From positions 1-64,000 of the forward strand of contig NZ_JAHQZT010000007.1 in NCBI RefSeq assembly GCF_019061305.1: a stretch of 64,000 bases of DNA, in the 5' to 3' direction. Below are positions 54,621-64,000 of the stretch, one piece after another; within the stretch, counting starts at the first letter, position 1; each line of letters begins with the position of its first letter. Source of the stretch: Marinobacterium weihaiense. Lineage in GTDB: Bacteria > Pseudomonadota > Gammaproteobacteria > Pseudomonadales > Balneatricaceae. The notes under the pieces were generated by a model. That model made no database searches and was not told the origin of the DNA. It saw only the letters and a list, made by a program, of their open reading frames with translations. Made by a program: the position numbers and the translations under genes.

Positions 54621-55523
54621 TCAGTCCTTGGGGCTCATGGCCCGTATCGCCTGTAGAAGTGACTGGTTCACTGGTACGTCGATGCCCTGCAGCTGGGCCT
54701 GGCGGCACAGAAAGCCTGTGATCTGTTCGATTTCACTGCGCCGGCCGTGGCGGATATCCTGCAGCATGGACGACAGGTTTTTGCCGGTGGCACTGGCAAC
54801 GGCCGCCGCGCGCTCTGCCAGGGGAGCGTCAAAGAGCCTGATGCCGGCGGCTGTCGCGACCTGTTCGACCTCCCGGCAGGTACGCTGCATCAACTCCAGG
54901 CGCGCCGTGTCGGCGAGCAGGTCGCCGTTGGGGCAGTCGAACAGGGCGGTCAGTGGATTGATGGCACAATTGATGGCCAGCTTGCGCCACAGGTGTGGCT
55001 GGATGTCGGTACAGGGGTGCAGGGCGATGGCCAGTGCGTTCCAGCCCGGTGGCTGTTCCGGGGTGTGCGCCGTCAACGGCCCGATATGGGTGTCGCCGCG
55101 ACTGACACAGTGCAGCCGGTGACGGGTTTCCAGCCAGGCGCCGGCGGTCGTCGTGCCAGCCCATACGCGGCAGCCGTGCAGCCGTTCGACCACGGCCTGC
55201 TGCTGGCCCATGCCGTTCTGCAGCAGGACTACATCGGCTCCCGGTTGCAGCCGAGGCTGTATGGCTTCAACGGCACTCAGGGTATCATAGGCCTTGGTTG
55301 CGACCAGCAGGTGCCGAATGGTGGCTGCTGTGTCCGGGGTTTCCAGCTGGCAGTGGACCTGTCGTTGCTGGCCCGCTTCGGTTATGTCCAGCACGCCGTC
55401 CCGGGGCCATTGCCGAAGGGTCGTGTGGTTGCGCAATAGCAGGCTGACTCCGTGCCCTGCGCGGGACAGAAAATCGGCCCATAGACAGCCGATGGCGCCG
55501 GCGCCCAGGATATGCCAGTGCAT
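54621..55523 (-). CDS. 2-dehydropantoate 2-reductase family protein
   Basis: 300 residues. NAD(P)-binding GAGAIGCLWADFLSRAGHGVSLL at the start, LVATKAYDT and LLQNGMGQQQAV, then a helical C-terminal domain with KLAINCAINPLTAL, the ketopantoate-reductase lysine region. It probably makes D-pantoate for coenzyme A (PanE). The family has look-alikes, and I see no other pantothenate gene nearby. Confidence 0.88.
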   Translation of the reverse strand: MHWHILGAGAIGCLWADFLSRAGHGVSLLLRNHTTLRQWPRDGVLDITEAGQQRQVHCQLETPDTAATIRHLLVATKAYDTLSAVEAIQPRLQPGADVVLLQNGMGQQQAVVERLHGCRVWAGTTTAGAWLETRHRLHCVSRGDTHIGPLTAHTPEQPPGWNALAIALHPCTDIQPHLWRKLAINCAINPLTALFDCPNGDLLADTARLELMQRTCREVEQVATAAGIRLFDAPLAERAAAVASATGKNLSSMLQDIRHGRRSEIEQITGFLCRQAQLQGIDVPVNQSLLQAIRAMSPKD

Positions 55524-55600
55524 GAAAACTCCAATACAAATGATGTGATCTTAGCCCTGTTGTGGCAGGGAATGAAACCGATATTAACAGGAGAGCCGCT

Positions 55601-56083
55601 ATGCCTTCATTCGACGTCGTATCCGAACTGGATATGCATGAAGTAACCAATGCCGTGGATCAGGCCAACCGTGAACTGCAGAGCCGTTATGACTTCAAAG
55701 GCGTGCAGGCCGGTTTTGAGCAGAGCGGCGAAAACGTCACGCTGGAGGCGGAAGTGGACTTTCAGCTGCAGCAGATGCTGGAAATGCTGAAATCCAAGCT
55801 GACCAGTCGCAAGATCGATATCAAGTGCATGGAAGTGAAGGAGCCGGACGTCAGCGGCGTCAAGGCGAAACAGGAAGTGGTGCTGCGCCAAGGATTGGAC
55901 CAGCCGATGTGCAAGAAGATCGGCAAGGTGGTTAAGGATGCTAAATTGAAGGTGCAGACCCAGATTCAGGGAGACAAGGTGCGCGTGACCGGCAAGAAAC
56001 GTGACGACCTGCAGGACGCTATCGCCTTGTTGCGCGAAGCGGATATCGAGCTGCCGCTGCAGTTCAATAACTTCCGCGATTGA
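55601..56083 (+). CDS. YajQ family nucleotide-binding protein
   Basis: 160 residues from the ATG at 55601 (MPSFDVVSELDMHEVTNAVDQANREL). An N-terminal extension from 55562 would not be conserved. Two ferredoxin-like halves; ending QDAIALLREADIELPLQFNNFRD is typical. YajQ proteins bind c-di-GMP in Xanthomonas and Pseudomonas. Divergent from the panE-like gene. Confidence 0.94.
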   Translation: MPSFDVVSELDMHEVTNAVDQANRELQSRYDFKGVQAGFEQSGENVTLEAEVDFQLQQMLEMLKSKLTSRKIDIKCMEVKEPDVSGVKAKQEVVLRQGLDQPMCKKIGKVVKDAKLKVQTQIQGDKVRVTGKKRDDLQDAIALLREADIELPLQFNNFRD

Positions 56084-56090
56084 TCTATCC

Positions 56091-56112
56091 GGCGCTGCCG
56101 TTCGGCAGCGCC
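56091..56112. terminator. GC-rich hairpin after yajQ
   Basis: A 9-bp perfect stem (56091-56099 with 56104-56112), 4-base loop, 8 bases after the yajQ stop. Followed only by a broken T-rich stretch, so a weak intrinsic terminator; it faces the end of the small 56124-56339 gene. Confidence 0.5.
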
Positions 56113-56123
56113 GTCTTCCCGTT

Positions 56124-56339
56124 TCAATCCTGACAGCAGAGCAGAAACAGCTCCCGTGCCAGAGCTTGTTGCTCGTTTTCACTGCTACGGTGAAAGTCTG
56201 CTGCCACCAGTCCGCCCTTGTTCATGAGCCGCTGCAGTTGAGCGCCGTGCCACTGCAGCAGCATCATGCCGCTATTTTTATCACTGATACTCAGGGTCGG
56301 GTTGGGGCGCTCCAGCCAGGCGTTGATTTGAAACGTCAT
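56124..56339 (-). CDS. 71-residue protein of unknown function under a Fur-type operator
   Basis: 71 residues, family not recognised: MTFQINAWLERPNPTLSISDKNSGMMLLQWHGAQLQRLMNKG, then an acidic helix and a CC pair near the end (FLLCCQD). No signal peptide or membrane helix. A promoter (TTTACA, 17 bp, TATAGT) lies upstream and a near-perfect Fur box overlaps its upstream edge, so expression under low iron is predicted. The regulatory sites support this being a real gene despite its length. Confidence 0.75.
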   Translation of the reverse strand: MTFQINAWLERPNPTLSISDKNSGMMLLQWHGAQLQRLMNKGGLVAADFHRSSENEQQALARELFLLCCQD

Positions 56340-56371
56340 GTTATCGCTCCTGCCATTGGGTTGATGGCAAA

Positions 56372-56400
56372 ACTATAGCGCTCAGAAGACTGGTTGTAAA
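56372..56400 (-). promoter_or_regulatory. Promoter of the 71-residue gene
   Basis: Minus strand: -35 TTTACA (56395-56400), 17-bp spacer, -10 TATAGT (56372-56377). Each hexamer has five of six consensus bases. The start codon is about 32 bases downstream of the -10. Confidence 0.75.
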
Positions 56401-56418
56401 TGATAATAAGTATCATTT
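56398..56418. promoter_or_regulatory. Fur box
   Basis: Inverted repeat AAATGATA-5-TATCATTT. The core TGATAATAAGTATCA (56401-56415) agrees with the 7-1-7 Fur motif (TGATAATNATTATCA) at 13 of 14 defined positions. It overlaps the -35 of the small gene's promoter, where bound Fur would block polymerase. The motif also covers the last codons of the ampG-like gene. Confidence 0.8.
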
Positions 56419-57759
56419 GCTTTTTAGGGGGTCCGTACCCTGGCTGATCCCGTTGAAGCGATCCCGCAAGACCCACAGCATCAGCAGTGATGGCAGCACC
56501 ATCAAAGCAGTGACAACAAAGAAGCGTTCCCAGCTGCCCAGCCAGTCTACGGTGTAGCCGCTCAAGCCCGCCAGGGTCGTACGGCTCAGGTTGCCCAGTG
56601 AAGCCAGCAGGGCATACTGGGTGGCACTGAAGGCCCGGCCGGTCAGCAGGGTCAGGAAGGAGACGAAGGCGACAGTGGAGAAGGCCGTGGTAAAGTTGTC
56701 GATAACCAGCGTCAGCAGCAGCAGCCATTCGACAGGGCCGGTGGTGGCGAGAATGGCAAACATCAGGTTGCTGGCCGCCATGGCGCTGCCGCCCAGCATC
56801 AGGCCCTTGACTACACCGAAACGGGTGTTGAAAGCGCTACCCAGCAGAGTAAAGCTGACGGTAATGAACCAGCCGAACAGCTTGGTGTACTCACCGATCT
56901 GCTCGTTGCTGAAGCCGATTTCCTTATAGAACACCACCGACATCCGACCCAGAAAGGCCTCGCCGATCTTGAACAGGAAAATGAACAGCATCAGCATCAG
57001 TGCTACCTTAAGGCCGTTCTTACGGAAGAATTCGGCAAAAGGCTCGATGACGGTGGCCGCGAACCAGCCGGCCCAGCGGTGGCCATCCAACTGGCGCCGG
57101 TAGCGCTCATCGGCACGGGCCTGCAGTTGATCGCGCGCACTGGCGGGTTCGCGTACCAGCAGGGTAAATGTCATCAACAGCACAATGACACCGGCCATCA
57201 ACAGGTAGATGTTGTTCCAGCCCAGTCGGTCGGCACTGGCAAAAGCCAGATAACCCGGCCAGGAATAGCCGGTCCACCAGCCCATGATCGCCACGGCTGC
57301 AGCCGGTGGCAGTGATGCTTTTTCATGCGGGGCGAACTGGTCGATGCGAAAGGCATCCACGGCGATATCCTGGGTTGCGGAACTGGCGGCGATGCCGAAG
57401 GCGAATAGGCCGGCCAGTAACAGCGAAGACGCCGGGTTGACCGTGGCCAGCAGCAGGGTGAATACCAGCATCATCAACTGGGTCGCCAGAATCCAGCTGC
57501 GGCGCTGGCCCAGAGTGCCCAGCAGCGGCAGGTGCACGCGGTCGACCAGTGGTGCCCATAGGAAGTTGACAGCGTATACCGTCGCCACGCTGCCCAGCAG
57601 GCCAACCTCGGCACGCTCGATGCCGGCATCGGTCAGCCAGCCACTGAGAATGCTGCCGGTCAGCAGAAAGGGAAAGCCGCTGGCGCAGCCCATCAGGAAA
57701 ATCCACAGCAAGCGGATGTCGCGGTAGCGCTCGAAGGTGTCTTTCCAGGCGTTCGGCAT
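56413..57759 (-). CDS. AmpG-like muropeptide transporter (MFS family)
   Basis: 448 residues with about 12 to 14 membrane segments. LLWIFLMGCASGFPFLLTGSILSGWLTDAGI at the start and FLWAPLVDR are AmpG hallmarks, then PPAAAVAIMGWWTGY and FTTAFSTVAFVSFLTLLTGRAFSATQYALLASLGN. AmpG imports anhydro-muropeptides for recycling, which fits with AmgK/MurU present in this genome. The substrate is inferred from the family. Confidence 0.9.
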   Translation of the reverse strand: MPNAWKDTFERYRDIRLLWIFLMGCASGFPFLLTGSILSGWLTDAGIERAEVGLLGSVATVYAVNFLWAPLVDRVHLPLLGTLGQRRSWILATQLMMLVFTLLLATVNPASSLLLAGLFAFGIAASSATQDIAVDAFRIDQFAPHEKASLPPAAAVAIMGWWTGYSWPGYLAFASADRLGWNNIYLLMAGVIVLLMTFTLLVREPASARDQLQARADERYRRQLDGHRWAGWFAATVIEPFAEFFRKNGLKVALMLMLFIFLFKIGEAFLGRMSVVFYKEIGFSNEQIGEYTKLFGWFITVSFTLLGSAFNTRFGVVKGLMLGGSAMAASNLMFAILATTGPVEWLLLLTLVIDNFTTAFSTVAFVSFLTLLTGRAFSATQYALLASLGNLSRTTLAGLSGYTVDWLGSWERFFVVTALMVLPSLLMLWVLRDRFNGISQGTDPLKSK

Positions 57760-57878
57760 GATCAGGCCCCTGCAGGTGAAAGGTGGCGCAGTATATCAGA
57801 GCGCACCGAGCGAATGCTGAACAGGGAGGCGAGGGGTCCGTCGGCTGGTGTAGTCGGCCGGACCCCGGGGCGGTGAGG

Positions 57879-58640
57879 TCAGATGCGCAGGGCGCCATCC
57901 ACCTCGATGCAGCGGCCGTTGACGTAGTCGTTTTCGAGAATGAAAGTGACCGTGCTGGCAATCTCTTCCGGCTTGCCCAGGCGCTTGGCCGGGATACCCG
58001 AAGCGATCTTGTCCAGCGCTTCCGGTTTCATGCTCATGACCATCTCGGTGCCGATATACCCCGGTGCGATGGACGCTGCGCGAATGCCGTAACGCGCCAG
58101 TTCCTTGGACCAGGTCACCGCCATGGCCTGTACGCCGGCCTTGGTGGCGGTGTAATTAGTCTGGCCCATGTTGCCGGAGCGGGATACGGATGAGATGTTG
58201 ATGATACAACCTTCGGAGCCGGTCTCGATCATCTTGATGGCGGCTTCGCGTCCGCACAGGAAGGTGCCGGTCAGGTTGACATCGATGACCTGATTCCACT
58301 GTTCCATTGTCATCTTGCCGACAACCTGACCGTCCTTGGCCTTGATGAACAGGCCATCGCGGGTAATACCGGCATTGTTGACCAGGCCATTGATGGCACT
58401 GAAGTCCCGGGCGATATCCGTAAACAGCTGCTCGACCTGCTGTTCGTCGGCAACATTGGCAGTGTAGGTACGCACTTCAACACCTTTCTCCATGCACAGG
58501 CCAGCGGCCTCATCCAGATCCGCCGGGTTCAGATCGACCAGTGCCAACTTGGCACCCTTGCCGGCCAGCTCCAGTGCCATGGCACGGCCCAAGCCGCGAC
58601 CACCGCCTGTTACTACGATTACTTTGTCTTTGAGCTCCAT
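57879..58640 (-). CDS. Short-chain dehydrogenase of the FabG/PhaB type
   Basis: 253 residues from the ATG at 58640. Cofactor loop VTGGGRGLGRAMALEL, NNAG, catalytic Ser (ISSVSRSGN), YxxxK (NYTATKAG) and the PGYIGTEM lid. The sequence is closest to 3-oxoacyl-ACP/acetoacetyl-CoA reductases; a role in polyhydroxyalkanoate precursor supply is suggested by the repeats upstream (58677-58699), but no PHA synthase is in this window. Confidence 0.85.
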   Translation of the reverse strand: MELKDKVIVVTGGGRGLGRAMALELAGKGAKLALVDLNPADLDEAAGLCMEKGVEVRTYTANVADEQQVEQLFTDIARDFSAINGLVNNAGITRDGLFIKAKDGQVVGKMTMEQWNQVIDVNLTGTFLCGREAAIKMIETGSEGCIINISSVSRSGNMGQTNYTATKAGVQAMAVTWSKELARYGIRAASIAPGYIGTEMVMSMKPEALDKIASGIPAKRLGKPEEIASTVTFILENDYVNGRCIEVDGALRI

Positions 58641-58676
58641 GGGTATCACCTCTTTTTGGGGATGCTTGCTGTATTG

Positions 58677-58699
58677 TGCACTGCACATATTGCACTGCA
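58677..58699. promoter_or_regulatory. Direct repeat of TGCACTGCA, putative PhaR-type operator
   Basis: Two perfect copies of TGCACTGCA (58677-58685 and 58691-58699), 14 bases start to start, about 37 bases upstream of the reductase start. TGC-rich repeats of this kind are the binding sites of PhaR repressors of polyhydroxyalkanoate genes. Operator identity is inference. The rest of 58700-58940 shows no gene, only AT-rich sequence. Confidence 0.5.
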
Positions 58700-58940
58700 A
58701 CAATCTAGTTGTCATCGTCCAAAAAGTCTATATTTGACATGAAATAGTCATAAATTTCTGAAATTGTCCTGAAATTTGTTCATTGCTAAAAAGGCGTGTA
58801 CGGGTGCCAAATATCTGTTAAGTAAGGGTTTTTACCTATTATTTGTGAGGCTAACAGGCAGGGAGCTTGCTTGGTTGAACCGAACAAAAATGAAACAATC
58901 CAAAGACACATCTCAGCCAAGTTCATAGCAAGAGGCTTCA

Positions 58941-59420
58941 ATGCGCTTTCTTTTTTTGCTGTTCATCATCATTCCGATCATCGAAATCACTGTATTGATT
59001 CAGGTTGGACAAGCGATCGGTGCCTGGTACACGGTCGGTCTGGTGCTGTTATCCGCCTTCATTGGCGTCAACATGCTGCGTCATCAGGGACTATCCACGC
59101 TGGCACGTGCCCAACAGCGCATGCAGCAGGGTGAAATGCCGGGTCAGGAAATGGTCGAAGGCATCTTGTTGGCCGTGGGGGGCGCACTGCTGGTGACCCC
59201 CGGCTTCGTTACCGACGTGCTGGGCTTTAGCTGCCTGGTGCCCGGTATCCGCAAGGCACTGATCAAGCCGCTGCTCAGCCGCTTTACAGTTGTTGCCGCC
59301 GGTCAGGCGGGGCATGCCGGTTTCCAGTCGCAGGGTGCCGATATGCCGCCTCATGCTGCGCCGCATCATCCGCCACGGGAAGGGGATGTGATCGATGGTG
59401 AATATACGCGCCGCGATTGA
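58941..59420 (+). CDS. fxsA: FxsA family membrane protein
   Basis: 159 residues. Three to four membrane segments (about 1-17, 26-46, 74-95), EITVLIQVGQAIGAWYTVGLVLLSAFIGVNMLRHQG and LLVTPGFVTDVLGFSCLVPGIRK being the FxsA signature, and a His/Pro-rich soluble tail (PPHAAPHHPPREGD). Overexpression of E. coli FxsA blocks F-plasmid exclusion of phage T7; the natural role is unknown. It usually sits before groESL, as here. AAGAGG precedes the ATG. Confidence 0.93.
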   Translation: MRFLFLLFIIIPIIEITVLIQVGQAIGAWYTVGLVLLSAFIGVNMLRHQGLSTLARAQQRMQQGEMPGQEMVEGILLAVGGALLVTPGFVTDVLGFSCLVPGIRKALIKPLLSRFTVVAAGQAGHAGFQSQGADMPPHAAPHHPPREGDVIDGEYTRRD

Positions 59421-59433
59421 TCCTCAAGTCAGG

Positions 59434-59461
59434 CTTGAAAGCCGGTTCACTGTCCCCATTT
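59434..59461 (+). promoter_or_regulatory. Sigma-32 heat-shock promoter P1 of groESL
   Basis: -35 CTTGAAA (59434-59440), 13-bp spacer, -10 CCCCATTT (59454-59461), a perfect match to the heat-shock consensus. The transcript would have a leader of about 170 bases before groES. Confidence 0.88.
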
Positions 59462-59522
59462 AAATGTGGCAGTCAAGGTGAGCGCAGGTCAGCGTCTCAT
59501 GCAAAAAAAGTTGCATGCAGGT

Positions 59523-59551
59523 CTTGAAATGCCATCGCGCCTCCCCCATCT
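59523..59551 (+). promoter_or_regulatory. Sigma-32 heat-shock promoter P2 of groESL
   Basis: -35 CTTGAAA (59523-59529), 14-bp spacer, -10 CCCCATCT (59544-59551). It lies 89 bases downstream of P1 and gives a leader of about 83 bases. A small hairpin (59498-59504 with 59511-59517) lies between the two promoters. Confidence 0.8.
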
Positions 59552-59640
59552 AGGTTGCAAACAGGTTTGGGCTGTCCTGACGGATGGCCACCTTCAACAA
59601 CAACATCGCATTGGATCCTCGATACCAGGAGAACAACCAG

Positions 59641-59934
59641 ATGAAAATTCGTCCACTTCACGACCGTGTTGTAGTTCGCCGCAGCGAAGAAGAAACCAAA
59701 ACGGCTGGCGGTATTGTCCTGCCGGGTTCTGCAGCCGAAAAGCCCAATCGTGGTGAAGTCGTGGCAGTCGGCCCGGGCCGCACACTGAACAACGGTGATG
59801 TTCAGGCGCCTTCCGTAAAAGTGGGTGACAAGGTCCTCTTCGGCCAGTATGCCGGCTCCAACACCGTCAAGGTTGACGGCGACGAGCTGCTGATCATGCA
59901 GGAAAGTGAGATCTACGGCGTGCTGGAAGACTGA
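59641..59934 (+). CDS. groES: Co-chaperonin GroES
   Basis: 97 residues from the ATG at 59641 ([18 protein letters not shown]), the usual GroES length. Mobile loop [18 protein letters not shown]. An ATG 57 bases upstream would add a non-conserved leader and has no ribosome site. It caps the GroEL cavity. Followed by groEL after 67 bases. Confidence 0.98.
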   Translation: MKIRPLHDRVVVRRSEEETKTAGGIVLPGSAAEKPNRGEVVAVGPGRTLNNGDVQAPSVKVGDKVLFGQYAGSNTVKVDGDELLIMQESEIYGVLED

Positions 59935-59995
59935 GCAATCAGCTTCGCGTCGCTTAAATCATCAAATATTCAATTCGATACAGATACAGGACTAG

Positions 59996-61651
<1,656 letters not shown>

Positions 61652-61674
61652 TGCGACGAGAGTCGCTCGCGAGG

Positions 61675-61701
61675 CGTATTGATTCCTTATAAATCAATAC
61701 G
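61675..61701. repeat. 10-bp perfect stem-loop after groEL
   Basis: CGTATTGATT (61675-61684) and its complement (61692-61701) around a 7-base loop. No T run follows, so it is not a normal terminator. It comes right after a GCGAC-GAGA-GTCGC hairpin (61654-61667), and both may be the first stems of the intron. Confidence 0.7.
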
Positions 61702-62202
61702 TTGCCCGGGGTTTAGGTGTGTTGAGCACCTGCCCCATCCTCTCACCCGGACTGTGAATGAGAGGAGCCGCTGCGGCGGTCAGTCCACCCATGTGACCCC
61801 CGGTCGATGATGGCGTTCAGCTAAGCGCCTGAGACCACAGACTCGGTTCATCTGCGAATGAACCAACAACGCATGCGAAAGGAGAACCGGGCTTGTCTCG
61901 GTTCTCTGCATGCCTTCACCTTATGGCCCACTGGTCATATCACCTCGTGGTAACACATCCGCCCGGATGTCGTGAACACTCCGCTTCTGCACGGATAGTG
62001 CGTAGCACACTTACGATCACTACGGCTTACTTCAGCCACTGATCTAACCTCGCAGCGATGCAAGCTGTAACGATGATTGTTCGGCGCATTTAGCTGATGC
62101 GTAGAGAACCTGCTGTTCAGCCAGCTGTAGCCTAGGGATAGTGCGACTCTAGTAATGGAGTGGTGCGAAGCTTCCTGACAATGTAACCCCTTTTTATGGT
62201 GT
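61702..62202 (+). other. Structured non-coding stretch between groEL and the GTGCG intron start
   Basis: About 500 bases without a gene but crowded with hairpins: CCTCTC/GAGAGG near 61740, GGTTCAT/ATGAACC near 61846-61865, a long GCATGC..GAGAACCG stem near 61871-61913, and ACATCCG/CGGATGT near 61967-61982. This level of folding suggests RNA, either the first domain of the groEL intron or the 5' part of an outer intron interrupted by the one at 62203. No domain V and no reverse-transcriptase piece is seen in it. Confidence 0.55.
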
Positions 62203-62765
62203 GTGCGACCTGTGAGGGTACGTGCATGGATCCTGCGAGTGACAATGCGGGTGAGGTACTAGGCTGGGAGGTATGGTTAACGTATGTGAACTGCTGATAA
62301 ATACCGTCAACCGCAAGGAGCCAAAGTCACTGACAGGCTTTAACCAAAATGGTGCGTAGCTGGTTAATCCTTTCACATCTGGGATTACGCTGACAATAAA
62401 GCTACCGGTAGATAGGCAGAACCTAACCCTCTTGTGTCATCGTTACGGAACTCGGTAAGCCCGTACACCTGCCCTCTGGGCAAGTAAGCCGCAAGGCGAA
62501 CCCTTGGGTGTGCGGGTAAAGGAGGCTGGAAAAAGCGAATGTCTGGCTGTAATGGCCGGAATAGGGGTTCGAACTTTGCCCTGACTGGAAACAGTGCTGA
62601 CTTCCAGCTGGTCTTTACTCGCGTAACGGCCTGTAAAGTTTTCTATCGAAGCCGGCTTCGGCCTGAGCTTCACTCATCGACACCCTTGTGGGGATGCAGA
62701 GTCCCCGCAAGGGGTTACTGCGTCTTCAGTCATTCAGGGGTGCTCAAACCTAGGAGGACTGCAAG

Positions 62766-63779
62766 ATGAGTACATCAACTACGATTGACGTACCTGCGTC
62801 TTTCCACCCCGCCAGCTGGCACGGTATTGACTGGGAAACCTGTCATATCAGGCTGAGAGGACTACAGGTGCGCATCGCGAAGGCGGCCAGAAATCAGCAG
62901 TGGCGTAAGGTGAAAAGCCTGCAGCGCATGCTGGTTCGCTCGTTTTCGGCCAAGGCTTTGGCTGTGAAGCGAGTGACGGAAAACCGGGGGCGTAAAACTC
63001 CCGGTGTCGATGGCAAAACATGGGACACCCCTGATGCCAAATGGAATGCTGTATTTCGGTTGGTGCGAAAGGGCTACAAGCCCAGACCACTGCGCCGTGT
63101 ATATATCCCGAAGTCAAATGGCGCTCGTCGCCCTTTGGGGATTCCGACGATGCTGGATCGAGCCATGCAGGCACTTTACCTGCTAGCGCTTGAGCCGGTG
63201 TCGGAGACCACGGCAGACCGAAATTCCTATGGCTTTCGTCCCCTGCGCTCTACAGCCGATGCAATTGAGCAGTTGTTCATCAACCTCAGTCGCAAGAGTT
63301 CGGCTCAATGGGTGCTGGAAGGCGATATCAAAGGGTGTTTCGACAACATCAGTCATGACTGGCTGGTTGCTCATGTCCCGCTGGACCGAGTGATCGTCAA
63401 AAAATGGCTAAAGGCAGGGTACATGGAATCCGGCCAGTTGTTCCCAACTGAGGCGGGGACTCCGCAAGGAGGTATCATCTCGCCGGTGTTGGCCAATATT
63501 GCGCTTGATGGCCTGGAACAGGAGTTAGAAACCCGATTCGGGAAGAAAAACACCAAAGCCAGCTACAAGACAAAGGTCAACTACGTGCGTTATGCGGATG
63601 ACTTCGTTATCACCGGCATCTCGAAAGAGTTACTGGAAGATGAGGTAAAACCTATTGTTGAAGCCTTCATGGCGGAGCGCGGGTTAACCTTGTCAGCGGA
63701 GAAGACGCTGATTACGCATGTGTCGGAAGGGTTCGACTTTCTGGGTCAGAATATCAGGCAATATGGGGGCAGCTGTTAA
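62766..63779 (+). CDS. Group II intron reverse transcriptase (maturase), truncated by a frameshift
   Basis: 337 residues in this frame, with GGAGG 8 bases before the ATG. Reverse-transcriptase blocks in order: KPRPLRRVYIPKSNGARRPLGIPTMLDRAMQALYLLALEPV, GFRPLRSTADAI, WVLEGDIKGCFDNISHDWL, GTPQGGIISPVLANIAL, the catalytic YVRYADDFVI and LTLSAEKTLITHVSEGFDFLGQNI. The frame then stops at 63777 because the G run at 63765-63769 has five bases where six would keep the frame. The maturase part follows in another frame. Confidence 0.93.
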   Translation: MSTSTTIDVPASFHPASWHGIDWETCHIRLRGLQVRIAKAARNQQWRKVKSLQRMLVRSFSAKALAVKRVTENRGRKTPGVDGKTWDTPDAKWNAVFRLVRKGYKPRPLRRVYIPKSNGARRPLGIPTMLDRAMQALYLLALEPVSETTADRNSYGFRPLRSTADAIEQLFINLSRKSSAQWVLEGDIKGCFDNISHDWLVAHVPLDRVIVKKWLKAGYMESGQLFPTEAGTPQGGIISPVLANIALDGLEQELETRFGKKNTKASYKTKVNYVRYADDFVITGISKELLEDEVKPIVEAFMAERGLTLSAEKTLITHVSEGFDFLGQNIRQYGGSC

Positions 63780-64000
63780 TCAAGCTTGCTCACAAGAACC
63801 TGAAGCAGTTTTTGGCCAAGATACGGCAAGTGGTGAAGGATAACAAAACGGCCCCGGCCTGGTTGTTGATAGATATGCTCAATCCGATGATTCGGGGCTG
63901 GGCCAACTATCACAGGCATATCGTGGCCAAGGAAATCTTTAACTACGTGGATTATCGTATCTGGAAGCTGTTGTGGCAGTGGTGTAAGCGTCGGCATCAA
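63770..64000 (+). pseudogene. C-terminal maturase part of the intron reverse transcriptase, out of frame
   Basis: 77 open codons reading QLLIKLAHKNLKQFLAKIRQVVKDNK, then MLNPMIRGWANYHRHIVAKEIFNYVDYRIWKLLWQWCKRRH, the domain X (maturase) signature of group II intron proteins. It continues the 62766 frame after a one-base shift and runs past the window. A missing G in 63765-63769 explains the split. Confidence 0.9.

Noticed and set aside
61652-61710. Intrinsic terminator of groESL
   Set aside because: The hairpins here have no T run, and the following sequence belongs to the intron.

Overview
This is a chromosomal window from a gammaproteobacterium. Gene order and protein types resemble the Oceanospirillales/Pseudomonas side of the class: lptD-surA-pdxA-rsmA-apaG divergent from amgK-murU, gatCAB divergent from mreBCD, the rpoN/lptABC/kdsCD/mla block and groESL. 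The DNA is moderately GC-rich. Genus cannot be fixed from sequence alone; a Marinobacterium-like marine bacterium is my guess. Most of the window is conserved housekeeping sequence, densely packed and with many 1-14 nt overlaps.

Layout. (1) 1-4300: 3' end of a 5S rRNA with its terminator; a minus-strand cluster of a membrane protein, a cytochrome-b/molybdopterin-domain fusion protein and an unknown protein; then an accessory strip with a (TGCCAC)9 hexamer repeat and a decayed IS3-type insertion sequence, ending at an initiator tRNA. (2) 4300-8500: a second-type flagellar stator pair (MotA/MotB-like) with a PilZ gene, a YecE-like gene, apaG and rsmA. (3) 8456-18700: pdxA, surA and lptD (minus) against amgK-murU-djlA (plus), a DUF3530 gene, rpe and gph. 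(4) 18700-21500: two exported proteins of unknown role (DUF3015 and DUF4105 types), each set off by clear promoter or terminator signals. (5) 21500-33130: gatCAB (minus), and mreBCD-maf-rng-yhdP (plus). (6) 33180-41960 (minus): darP, mgtE, ptsO-rapZ-ptsN-hpf-rpoN, lptB-lptA-lptC and kdsC-kdsD. (7) 42150-48740 (plus): mlaFEDCB-ibaG-murA-hisG-hisD, closed by a strong terminator. (8) 48800-58700: a DegS/AlgW protease, a NIF3 protein, yhcB, an HDOD-GAF protein, cobalamin adenosyltransferase, PPK2, a ketopantoate reductase, yajQ, a small gene with a Fur-type operator, an AmpG-like transporter and an SDR reductase. (9) 58900-64000: fxsA, then groES-groEL behind two sigma-32 promoters, then a group II intron that begins at the groEL stop codon and runs off the window.

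Functional themes. Much of the window serves the envelope: LPS transport (LptD, LptA/B/C, SurA), Kdo synthesis (KdsC/D), phospholipid homeostasis (Mla, YhdP), cell shape (MreBCD) and peptidoglycan precursor supply or recycling (MurA, AmgK, MurU, AmpG). A second theme is sigma-54 and the nitrogen PTS.

Most notable observations: a group II intron apparently inserted inside the groEL termination codon, with candidate exon-binding sites that pair with the groEL 3' end, an extra ~550 nt of structured sequence, and a reverse transcriptase broken by a one-base loss in a G run; an AUU start codon for mreC; a 71-residue unknown protein whose promoter overlaps a near-perfect Fur box; tandem sigma-32 promoters on groESL; and the unknown partner of the cytochrome b-molybdopterin fusion. 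No CRISPR array, phage or defence island was seen.
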